Shown: in pieces, positions 9,609-16,695 of the stretch
Layout of the letters: each line of letters opens with the position of its first letter
Numbering within the stretch: the first letter of the stretch is position 1
Assembly (NCBI RefSeq): GCF_009557055.1
Contig: NZ_CP045649.1
Coordinates: 3,199,501 to 3,263,500 of the forward strand
Origin: Nocardioides sp. dk884
Lineage (GTDB): Bacteria > Actinomycetota > Actinomycetes > Propionibacteriales > Nocardioidaceae
Direction: 5' to 3'
DNA: 64,000 nt
Notes under the pieces: model-generated
Seen by the model: the letters and a program-made list of their open reading frames with translations, nothing else
Database searches by the model: none
Told to the model about the DNA's origin: nothing
Program-made: the position numbers and the translations under genes

Positions 9609-10979
9609 GTGCCCGCCGACGGGCTGACACTGGCGCACGGCATCGGCGGGGCCAAGGACCTGCCGATCTCCCCCGAGCTGGCGATCGCCGGCGCGGTGGC
9701 GGCGCTGGTGCTCTCCTTCACGGTCCTCGCCGTGGCGTGGCGTACGCCGCGCTTCGACGGCCCCCGCAGCGGCCGGCCGGTCCCGCGGCTGGGCCGGATC
9801 GTCCTCTCGACGCCGTTCCGCGTCGCCGCGCGGGTGCTCGGCATGGCGCTGTTCGTGTTCGCCGCCGTCGCCGCGCTCTTCGGTGAGAACCTCCTGACCA
9901 ACCCGATCTTCGGGATCTTCTACGTCTGGTGGTGGGTGGGCCTGGTGCCCGCCTCGTTCTTCCTCGGCCCGGTCTGGAAGGCGATCAGCCCGGTCCGCAC
10001 CATCAACCTGCTCGTGGCCCGGGCTACCGGGTCGGACCCCGACCGCGGCCTGTTCGACTACCCCGCCCGGCTCGGCTACTGGCCGGCCGCGCTGGGCCTG
10101 TTCGCGTTCGTGTGGCTGGAGCTCGCCTACGTCTACTCCACCGAGCTCGGTCCGGTGCGGCTGTGGTGCGCGGCGTACGTCGCGATCATGCTCATCGGCG
10201 GCGCACTGTTCGGCAACACCTTCTATGAGAAGGCCGACCCCTTCGAGGTCTACTCCACCCTGGTGGCGAAGATGTCGATCTGGGCGGTGCGCGACGGGCA
10301 GCTGGTGGTGCGCACCCCGCTGTCCAACCTCGACTCTGCCGAGGTCGGCCCGGGCCTGGTGGCGGTCGTGTCGGTGCTGTTCGGCAGCACCGGCTACGAC
10401 TCGTTCCGGGAGAGCACGTACTGGCTGAAGTTCATCCAGAACAACGAGACGATCACGACCACCCCGTGGCTCGGCGAGTGGATCGGCACCTTCGGCCTGC
10501 TGGCCATGGTGCTGCTCGTGGGGCTGATCTTCGTGGTCGCGACGATGGCGACCGGGGTGCTGTCGGACCCCGAAGGTGGTGCGCGCGGCCGCTGGGCGGT
10601 ACGCCGCCGGCTGCCGAACCAGTTCGCGCACTCGATCGTGCCGATCATCGTGGGCTACATCGTGGCCCACTACTTCACCTACCTGGTGGAGATGGGCCAG
10701 CTGACCCTGATCCAGGCCAGCGACCCGCTCAGCAACGGCAGCAACCTCTTCGGCACCGGCGACTGGAAGGTGAACTACGGCCTGGCCGATCACCCGACGT
10801 TCATCGCCAACCTCAAGGTCGTCGCCGTGGTCATCGGCCACGTGCTCGGCGTGATCTCCGCGCACGACCGCGCGGTCCGGCTGCTGCCGCCGCGCCACCA
10901 GCTCACCGGCCAGCTGCCGCTGCTGTTCGCGATGGTCGCCTTCACCGCCGGCGGGCTCTACCTGCTCTTCGCGTCCTGA
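9609..10979 (+). CDS. polytopic membrane protein, fenitrothion-hydrolase (Fed)-like family
   Basis: A 456-residue integral membrane protein with about ten hydrophobic segments. The opening LAHGIGGAKDLPIS followed by a transmembrane helix and WRTPRF matches the actinobacterial family that databases label fenitrothion hydrolase (FedA/B), named for a pesticide-degrading enzyme; recall from memory, not searched. The name says little about the native substrate. The start is GTG at 9609, 1 nt after the lipoprotein stop. The last 38 bp overlap convergently with the CpaE-like gene. Conserved His/Glu in membrane segments (for example NQFAHSIVPIIVGY) could bind metal, but this is speculation. Confidence 0.7.
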   Translation: MPADGLTLAHGIGGAKDLPISPELAIAGAVAALVLSFTVLAVAWRTPRFDGPRSGRPVPRLGRIVLSTPFRVAARVLGMALFVFAAVAALFGENLLTNPIFGIFYVWWWVGLVPASFFLGPVWKAISPVRTINLLVARATGSDPDRGLFDYPARLGYWPAALGLFAFVWLELAYVYSTELGPVRLWCAAYVAIMLIGGALFGNTFYEKADPFEVYSTLVAKMSIWAVRDGQLVVRTPLSNLDSAEVGPGLVAVVSVLFGSTGYDSFRESTYWLKFIQNNETITTTPWLGEWIGTFGLLAMVLLVGLIFVVATMATGVLSDPEGGARGRWAVRRRLPNQFAHSIVPIIVGYIVAHYFTYLVEMGQLTLIQASDPLSNGSNLFGTGDWKVNYGLADHPTFIANLKVVAVVIGHVLGVISAHDRAVRLLPPRHQLTGQLPLLFAMVAFTAGGLYLLFAS

Positions 10980-12213
10980 CGCTCCTCGCCGGCGCCCCGA
11001 GCAGGGCGTCGGCGAGGGCGCCGACGCCGCGGGTCAGCGCGGAGTCCCCACCGTCGAGGAACGTGCGGCCGGTGAGCAGTGCCCGGTCGGTCGCGGCCCG
11101 GTCCTCGGGCAGGAAGTGCAGCCCGGCGAGAGGCACGAAGCCCGCCACCATCGACGCGACCTCGCGCTCGGACCATCCCAGCGTCGGGCGCATCCGGTTG
11201 AGCACCACCCGCAGCGGCGCGGTCACGCCGTTCTCGCGCAGCTCCACCAGCGCGCGCGCCAGCCTGGCCAGCCCCACGGGATCGGGGGCGCCGACCACCA
11301 CCACCTCGTCGGCCGACTCCAGCGCGGCGAGCGTGAGCTGGTGGCGCGCCGGGCGCGGTCCGACGTCGGCCAGCGGATCGCTCTCCAGGCTGGCCCCGGT
11401 GTCCACGACGACCTGCCCGGCGGCGCGAGCGACGTCGAGGAGCACCTCGAGCGCGCCCGGCCGGACCTCGGTCCACCGGTCCGGGCGCGGGAGCCCGGTG
11501 ATGACCGACAGGTCCGCGCCGATCGAGCGCTGGACGGTGGCGAAGCGGTCGGCGAGCTGTCCCGCCGCGGCCAGCCGGGCGGCGGCCAGCAGCCCGGAGA
11601 CCTCATCGAGGATGCCGAGCTGTTGGGAGATGCTCGCGGCCTGCGGGTCGGCGTCGACCAGCACCGTGCGCAGTCCCCGGCGAGCCAGCTCGGCGGCCAG
11701 GCCCACCGCGACCGTCGAGCGCCCCGGGGCGCCGGCGGGGCCCCACACCGCGACGATGCGACCCGGGCGCCCGGGGGCCGAGCCCGCGGCGGCGTCCCCG
11801 CGGTCGTCCGGCAGGTCCTCGGCCGCCGGCTGCGTCGGGGGCTGCTCGCGGGCCGCCAGGACGGCGCCGGGCAGGTCCTCCAGCCCGTCCTCGCCGAGCA
11901 CCGAGGCGATCCCCAGCCGGACGGCGTGCAGGCGCGCGGCGTCCGCAGGAGTCGTGCGCGCCGCGACCGCCACCGCGCGTACGCCGTGGGCCCGCAGGTG
12001 CTCGATCGCCGGCCCGTCGAGGCCGGGGGCGTCGAGCCCGACCACCGCGACGTCGGCCTGCCCCGCGGAGGCAACGGCGAGCAGGTCGTCGACGTCCACG
12101 CACCGCTTCAGCACCACCACGCCGGTGGTCTCCCCCAGCAGCGTCATCGCCCGGGACTCCCAGGCCGCACCCGCCGCGACCACCAGGACGACGACGGGGG
12201 CGCGCACGCTCAC
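10942..12213 (-). CDS. CpaE/TadZ-like (Ssd-type) ParA-family protein
   Basis: A 423-residue protein with an N-terminal receiver-like domain lacking an obvious phospho-acceptor (about residues 1-130) and a MinD/ParA-type ATPase domain. The P-loop reads GPAGAPGRST: the usual Lys is Arg, as seen in some actinobacterial Ssd/CpaE relatives. VLVDADPQAASISQQLG is the Walker A-prime-like strand. Such proteins localise Tad pilus machinery or act in septum placement (Rv3660c type). GTG at 12213 overlaps the TGA of the upstream SAF-domain gene (GTGA), so they form an operon. No cpaF/tadB/tadC genes follow: the next gene downstream is convergent and overlaps it. Confidence 0.8.
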   Translation of the reverse strand: MSVRAPVVVLVVAAGAAWESRAMTLLGETTGVVVLKRCVDVDDLLAVASAGQADVAVVGLDAPGLDGPAIEHLRAHGVRAVAVAARTTPADAARLHAVRLGIASVLGEDGLEDLPGAVLAAREQPPTQPAAEDLPDDRGDAAAGSAPGRPGRIVAVWGPAGAPGRSTVAVGLAAELARRGLRTVLVDADPQAASISQQLGILDEVSGLLAAARLAAAGQLADRFATVQRSIGADLSVITGLPRPDRWTEVRPGALEVLLDVARAAGQVVVDTGASLESDPLADVGPRPARHQLTLAALESADEVVVVGAPDPVGLARLARALVELRENGVTAPLRVVLNRMRPTLGWSEREVASMVAGFVPLAGLHFLPEDRAATDRALLTGRTFLDGGDSALTRGVGALADALLGAPARSVRTRRAGRARRR

Positions 12214-12884
12214 CGACCCAGGGTCACGGTGACGACGGCATCGCCGCTGCGTCCGAGCCTGTCGAAGAACGCGGCCACGTCGGACTCCTCGACGGCGAGC
12301 ACCAGCTGGCGCCGGCCGCTGACGCCGTAGGCCTCGTCGGGCGCCGGCACCTCGACGACCGCCACGTCGTCGAGCGCCGGCCCGGCGGCCAGGGTCGCGG
12401 GGTCGACCCCCGCGCCCGCGACGAGATAGACATCCACGGTCGACCCCGGTCCGACGGCCGGCGGGACCTGGTCGACGGCCACCGGCACCTGGACGGTGCC
12501 GGCGTCGGCCGCGGGGCCCACCGCCGAGCGCGGCAGCAGCTCACCGGCCCCGACCGCGCGCAGCAGCCGCAGGTCCGCGGGGATCTCCTCGTCGGCGGTG
12601 AAGTACCCCTCGAGGTCGGCCTCGTCGGCAAAACCGACCTCGTGGGCGACCAGGTCGGCAGCGGTGAGGACGTCACCGGCGCCGAGGTCCTCCGACACGG
12701 CCCAGACCGGCACCCGGTCGTCGGCCGCGGCGAGGAGCCGCGAGCCCAGGACCACCGACACCGCGACGAGCGCCACCCCTGCCCACATGCGCGGGTCGCG
12801 CCACCCCGGACGGCGCGTGCGCGTGGCCGCCGGGACGGCGGACGCGGCGACCTGACCGGGTGCTCTCGACACGGCGCCCATCAT
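12210..12884 (-). CDS. SAF-domain protein, CpaB/RcpC-like
   Basis: A 224-residue single-pass membrane protein: cytoplasmic Arg-rich start, one transmembrane segment (MWAGVALVAVSVVLGSRLL), then a SAF domain (VWAVSEDLGAGDVLTAADLV) and a C-terminal domain resembling CpaB/RcpC pilus-assembly proteins. In Tad systems these sit in the periplasm and help the secretin or pilus base. The start is uncertain: ATG at 12884 is followed directly by a second ATG (12881), and neither has a strong ribosome-binding site. Its stop overlaps the start of the CpaE-like gene by 4 nt. Earlier in-frame starts would run into the divergent HTH gene. Confidence 0.75.
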   Translation of the reverse strand: MMGAVSRAPGQVAASAVPAATRTRRPGWRDPRMWAGVALVAVSVVLGSRLLAAADDRVPVWAVSEDLGAGDVLTAADLVAHEVGFADEADLEGYFTADEEIPADLRLLRAVGAGELLPRSAVGPAADAGTVQVPVAVDQVPPAVGPGSTVDVYLVAGAGVDPATLAAGPALDDVAVVEVPAPDEAYGVSGRRQLVLAVEESDVAAFFDRLGRSGDAVVTVTLGR

Positions 12885-12972
12885 GCCCAGCACGGCTGTT
12901 GCGGACACCTGGTCCTCCACAGGACCGACCGGGGTGCTGCCAGCAGGGGGACCCGGGTGCGACGATGTGGCC

Positions 12973-13221
12973 ATGGCCGGCACGCCCCGCTTCCTCACCC
13001 TCGCCGACGTGGCCGAGGTGCTCAACACCTCCGCGGCGCAGGTCTATGCCCTCGTGCGTCGCGGCGAGCTGCCCGCCATCAAGATCGGCGGACGCGGGCA
13101 GTGGCGCGTGGAGTCCGCCCAGCTCGAGGAGTTCATCGAGCGGATGTACGCCGAGACCCGCACGTTCGTCGACGAGCACCCGTTCGTGGAGGCCGAGCCG
13201 AGCGCAGATCCCCGTCCCTGA
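12973..13221 (+). CDS. small excisionase/MerR-type helix-turn-helix DNA-binding protein
   Basis: An 82-residue protein with an N-terminal winged HTH of the excisionase type: FLTLADVAEVLNTSAAQVYALVRRGELPAIKIGG, then a wing (RGQWRVESAQLEEFIERM) and an acidic tail. In actinobacteria such solo HTH proteins are commonly chromosomal regulators, not phage excisionases, and no integrase is nearby. It diverges from the CpaB/CpaE-like pair across about 90 bp, so regulation of that pair is a reasonable inference. Confidence 0.85.
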   Translation: MAGTPRFLTLADVAEVLNTSAAQVYALVRRGELPAIKIGGRGQWRVESAQLEEFIERMYAETRTFVDEHPFVEAEPSADPRP

Positions 13222-13245
13222 GCGGGATCGGCGCGCTCGACCGGG

Positions 13246-14541
13246 TCAGCCGACCTCGGAGTCGAGCTCGACCTCGACCAGGCGCTCCTGGCCCTCGCGC
13301 ACGACGGTGAACTCCACGGTCTCCCCCGGCTGGTGGGTCCGGATCGCCACGATCAGCGCGATGCCGTCGCTCACCCGCTCCCCGTCGATCGCCACCACCA
13401 GGTCACCGGCCTCCAGGCCGCTGTCCTCGGCCGGGCTCCCGGCCATCACCGAGTCGATCTCGGCGCCCGCGCCCTCCTGGCGACCGGTCTGGACCTTTGC
13501 CCCGATCACGGGGTAGCGCGCCTCGCCGGTGCGCAGGATCTGGTCGGCGGTGATGCGGACCTGCTCGATCGGGATCGCGAAGCCCACCCCGATGTTGCCG
13601 GACTCGTTGCCCAGCAGCGTGCCGCCGGTGGTGGCGATCGCGGAGTTCACGCCGACCACCTGGCCGCGCAGGTTGACCAGCGGGCCACCGGAGTTGCCGG
13701 GGTTGATCGCCGCGTCGGTCTGCACGGCGTTGATGTAGGAGGAGTCGTTCGCCGAGTCGCCGGTGGTGACCGGACGCTGGAGGGCGCTGACGATGCCCGC
13801 GGTGACCGTCGAGCTCAGCCCGAGCGGCGATCCGATGGCGACGACCGTCTCCCCCACCCGCAGCGCCTGCGAGGCGCCCAGCGCGGCGGGGGTCAGGCCC
13901 TCGGCGTCGGCGGCGTACAGCACCGCGAGGTCGTAGACCGGGCTGCGCCCCACGATCTCCGCGGAGTAGCGGTTGCCGTCCTGGTCGACGATCGTGATCG
14001 CGTCGTCGCCGCGGCCGGCCTCGGCCACGACGTGGTTGTTGGTGACGATGTGCCCCTGCTTGTCGAGCACGAAGCCGGACCCGGTGGCGCCGCCGCCCTC
14101 GCCGTCGACCTCCGCGAGGATCTGCACGGTGCTGGGCAGCAGCTCCTGGGCGACCGCGGCGACCGAGCCGTCGTCGCCGTCCAGCGGCGGCAGCTCCATG
14201 AGGTCGACCCCGGCGAGGCCGGCGCTCACGACGCCGGGCTCGCGCTCGGCCAGCTCCTCGTGCAGCACGGCGCCGCCGTACCCGCCGAGCAGGCCCACGG
14301 CGAGCGCGAGCACGGTGACCGCCGGCCACATCCAGCCGCTGGGCCGGGCACGCCGGTGCGCCGGCTGGGCCGGCTGGGGAGCCGTCGGCGCCGCGCCGTA
14401 GCCCACCCACGGCGGCGGTGCCGTCGGCCGCGGTCCGGCGGGCGGCGTCCAGGTCGGCGCCGCGGCCGTCGGGACGATCGGCTGGGTCGGCTCGCCCTCG
14501 CCGGAAGCGGGCCGGGGCGCGGGCTCGTCGTGGTCGTTCAC
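13246..14541 (-). CDS. htrA: HtrA/DegP-family serine protease with PDZ domain
   Basis: A membrane-anchored envelope protease for misfolded proteins. The 431-residue protein has a Pro-rich cytoplasmic N-terminus (1-70), one transmembrane helix (about 71-92), a trypsin-like domain with catalytic His in TNNHVV, Asp in YDLAVL and Ser in NPGNSGGPL, and a C-terminal PDZ domain (GAEIDSVMAGSPAEDSGLEAGD). It is the third gene of a sigE-rseA-htrA order known from mycobacteria, starting 48 nt after rseA. In that family the protease and SigE are linked in the envelope-stress response. Confidence 0.94.
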   Translation of the reverse strand: MNDHDEPAPRPASGEGEPTQPIVPTAAAPTWTPPAGPRPTAPPPWVGYGAAPTAPQPAQPAHRRARPSGWMWPAVTVLALAVGLLGGYGGAVLHEELAEREPGVVSAGLAGVDLMELPPLDGDDGSVAAVAQELLPSTVQILAEVDGEGGGATGSGFVLDKQGHIVTNNHVVAEAGRGDDAITIVDQDGNRYSAEIVGRSPVYDLAVLYAADAEGLTPAALGASQALRVGETVVAIGSPLGLSSTVTAGIVSALQRPVTTGDSANDSSYINAVQTDAAINPGNSGGPLVNLRGQVVGVNSAIATTGGTLLGNESGNIGVGFAIPIEQVRITADQILRTGEARYPVIGAKVQTGRQEGAGAEIDSVMAGSPAEDSGLEAGDLVVAIDGERVSDGIALIVAIRTHQPGETVEFTVVREGQERLVEVELDSEVG

Positions 14542-14589
14542 TCCGCCATCATCACCCGCACCCCGAAATCACGGCACCGCGGCCGGGTG

Positions 14590-15075
14590 TCAGGGACGGT
14601 GGGGCACCGGCCCGAACAGGGGCGAGGGTCCCTGTGTCGGGGTGACGTGGTTGACCGAGGCAGGCGCCGGCGGGCGGTCGACCGGCGGGGCGGAGGACTG
14701 GCTGGACCCGAGCACGAGCACGCCCAGCACCGCGGCGCCGACCGCGCCGCCACCGACGGCCGCGACGGTCCCGCGGCGGGGCCGGCGGGAGGCGGCGGTG
14801 GCCAGGGCGAGATAGGCGTCCCCGGGAGGTACGCCGAGCCGTGCGTCCGGGTGCATCCCGGCACACGCGCCGCGCAGCGAGCCCTTCAGCCCGTCCGGTG
14901 CGTGGGCCTGCCCCATGGCCAGGCCGGCGAGGCGGGTCTTGACCCAGCCCTCGCGCTCCACCAGGTCCCGGCAGCTGTGGCACTGGTGCACGTGGGCCCA
15001 GGCGCGCTCGGCCTCGGCCTCCGGCAGCTGACCGTCGAGCAGGGCGCTGACGCGGGTCCCGAGGTGGCCGATCAC
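14590..15075 (-). CDS. rseA: zinc-finger (ZAS) anti-sigma factor, RseA-like
   Basis: A 161-residue anti-sigma factor. The N-terminal ZAS motif is complete: HVHQCHSC gives His-x3-Cys-x2-Cys, with [18 protein letters not shown] before it. One hydrophobic segment ([15 protein letters not shown], about 115-130) is followed by a short Pro-rich tail, so it may be membrane-inserted, unlike soluble mycobacterial RseA. The GTG at 15075 overlaps the sigE stop by 4 nt (GTGA), giving translational coupling and a near 1:1 ratio with the sigma factor it should hold inactive. Confidence 0.9.
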   Translation of the reverse strand: MIGHLGTRVSALLDGQLPEAEAERAWAHVHQCHSCRDLVEREGWVKTRLAGLAMGQAHAPDGLKGSLRGACAGMHPDARLGVPPGDAYLALATAASRRPRRGTVAAVGGGAVGAAVLGVLVLGSSQSSAPPVDRPPAPASVNHVTPTQGPSPLFGPVPHRP

Positions 15076-15710
15076 TGTGCCCTCCCCCGTCCGAGCAACC
15101 GGTTCGTGGCACTGTCGGCCGGCTCGAGCACGTCGGGCGTCGGGCCGGAGTAGCGGGTGCGCCCCGCCGCCGGCGCCCGGTGCGCGAGCGCGGTGCGCAG
15201 CATCGCGCGCCCGCGGTGGATGCGGGAGCGGACGGTGCCGAGCTTCGCGCCGAGGATGTCGGCGATCTCCTCGTAGGCGAGTCCCTCGACGTCGCACAGC
15301 ACGACGGCGGCACGGAAGTCCGGGGGCAGCGTGGCGAGCGCGGCCTCGACGTCGTCGTCGAAGCGCTGCTCGGTGTAGGCGGCCTCCGGGGGCAGCGAGG
15401 TGCTGGTGAGCCGGTCCGCGCGGGCGTCGGACAGCGCGTCGAACCGGATCCGCTGCTTGCGGCGGGCCTGGTCGAGGAAGAGGTTGGTGGTGATCCGGTG
15501 CAGCCAGCCCTCGAAGGTGCCCGGGGTGTAGCTCGACAGCGAGCGGAAGACCCGGACGAACACCTCCTGGGTGAGGTCCTCGGCGTCGTGCCGGTCGCCG
15601 GTCAGCCGGTAGGCGAGGCGATAGACCCGATCGGAGTGGCGCTCGACGACCTCGTCCCAGGTGGGCACCTCGGCGGAGGGGACGGCGTCCTGGTCTCGGT
15701 GGCTGTCCAT
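15072..15710 (-). CDS. sigE: ECF RNA polymerase sigma factor, SigE type
   Basis: A 212-residue ECF sigma factor. Region 2 is seen in [20 protein letters not shown] and the [14 protein letters not shown] helix; region 4 in [21 protein letters not shown] and [21 protein letters not shown] at 15710 has a strong GAAGGAG ribosome-binding site. It heads the sigE-rseA-htrA unit. A CCTGA-N6-CCTGA direct repeat with an 11-bp period (15796-15811) lies about 90 bp upstream beside a TAGCGT -10-like hexamer at 15781-15786; in mycobacteria sigE is under the OmpR-family regulator MprA, so a response-regulator site here is plausible. Confidence 0.94.
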   Translation of the reverse strand: MDSHRDQDAVPSAEVPTWDEVVERHSDRVYRLAYRLTGDRHDAEDLTQEVFVRVFRSLSSYTPGTFEGWLHRITTNLFLDQARRKQRIRFDALSDARADRLTSTSLPPEAAYTEQRFDDDVEAALATLPPDFRAAVVLCDVEGLAYEEIADILGAKLGTVRSRIHRGRAMLRTALAHRAPAAGRTRYSGPTPDVLEPADSATNRLLGRGRAQ

Positions 15711-15795
15711 CCCTGCTCCTTCGCCGCGCGACTCGGTCGGCGTCGCGTACCTCGTCCGCACTGGCGCTCTGACCTTCCTCACGCTAGGGGTGCTG

Positions 15796-15811
15796 CCTGA
15801 GAGGAACCTGA
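15796..15811. promoter_or_regulatory. 11-bp-period direct repeat upstream of sigE
   Basis: CCTGA (15796-15800) and CCTGA (15807-15811) are repeated exactly one helical turn apart, the geometry used by OmpR/PhoB-family response regulators. The site is 86-101 nt before the sigE ATG and overlaps the likely -35 region of a promoter whose -10 could be TAGCGT (minus strand, 15781-15786). The assignment is inference from spacing and position. Confidence 0.4.
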
Positions 15812-15948
15812 CCGGCTCTCGTGCTGCAGAACGAACGACACGGAGGCGGTGTTCCCCCGAGCCGCACCGGCCTCGCGCCCGGTACGGTGAGCATGCACGT
15901 CCGCGACCTGCCCGCGATCCGGGCCGGCGACGTACCCAGGAGGCCGAC

Positions 15949-16617
15949 ATCACCACCAACCCGCCGACGAAGCCCGTCCAGGCATCGAGCTGGGCTCATG
16001 CCGAGACCTACGTGCCCGAGGACGAGGTCCTCGCCGCGGCGCGGGCCCGCGCCGCCGAGGTCGGAGTCGTCCCGATCGGTTCGGGCAGCGGCGCCGCGCT
16101 GCGCTTCCTGGCCTCCGTCCTGGAGGCCCGTGCGGTCGTCGAGGTCGGCACCGGCACCGGCGTGTCCGGGCTCTGGCTGCTGCGCGGAATGCGTGCCGAC
16201 GGCGTGCTGACGACCGTCGACATCGAGACCGAGCACCAGCGCCTCGCGCGCCAGTCCTTCACCGAGGCCGGGATCCCGACCAACCGGGCCCGGACCATCT
16301 CCGGCTCGGCCCTCGACGTGCTGCCGCGCCTCACCGACGGCCACTACGACCTGGTCTTCTGCGACGGCGACAAGACCGAGTACTCCGCCTACCTCGCCGA
16401 GGCGATGCGCCTGCTGCGCCCCGGCGGCGTGGTGGCCTTCGACAACGCCCTGTGGCACGACCGGGTCGCCGACCCGGCCCAGCGCGACGAGGAGACCGTC
16501 GCCATCCGCGAGCTCGGCAAGGAGATCGCCGCTCACGACGAGCTCGTCTCCCTGCTGCTCCCCGTCGGCGACGGGCTGCTGCTCGCGAAGAAGGAGTGGA
16601 ACCCCGAGACCCACTGA
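15949..16617 (+). CDS. SAM-dependent O-methyltransferase, apparent ATC start codon
   Basis: A 222-residue class I O-methyltransferase of the CCoAMT-like family: SAM loop [19 protein letters not shown], acidic strand VDIETEH, and metal/substrate segment [12 protein letters not shown], ending LLLAKKEW. Its substrate is unknown. Homologous sequence begins around [15 protein letters not shown], but no ATG, GTG or TTG lies in frame near it on the 5' side. A perfect AGGAGG (15938-15943) sits 5 nt before ATC ACC ACC AAC at 15949, exactly where a start is expected, so ATC is proposed as initiator. A GTG at 16012 would remove conserved residues. It ends at a bidirectional terminator. Confidence 0.85.
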   Translation: MTTNPPTKPVQASSWAHAETYVPEDEVLAAARARAAEVGVVPIGSGSGAALRFLASVLEARAVVEVGTGTGVSGLWLLRGMRADGVLTTVDIETEHQRLARQSFTEAGIPTNRARTISGSALDVLPRLTDGHYDLVFCDGDKTEYSAYLAEAMRLLRPGGVVAFDNALWHDRVADPAQRDEETVAIRELGKEIAAHDELVSLLLPVGDGLLLAKKEWNPETH

Positions 16618-16644
16618 GGTCGGGGCTCCCCCACCGCTCGCCGC

Positions 16645-16676
16645 GACGGGCTCGGACCTGCTGGTCCGAGCCCGTC
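16645..16676. terminator. bidirectional hairpin terminator
   Basis: A perfect 13-bp stem (GACGGGCTCGGAC pairing with GTCCGAGCCCGTC) closes a 6-nt loop CTGCTG between the convergent methyltransferase and MMPL genes. There is no long T-tract, as is usual in GC-rich actinobacteria. Confidence 0.75.
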
Positions 16677-16695
16677 CGCGTCTTCCGTCACGTCC

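Noticed and set aside
15892..16210. Short frame starting at ATG 15892 ([13 protein letters not shown]) upstream of the methyltransferase
   Set aside because: Runs out of frame over conserved methyltransferase codons; AGGAGG and the ATC frame explain the region better.
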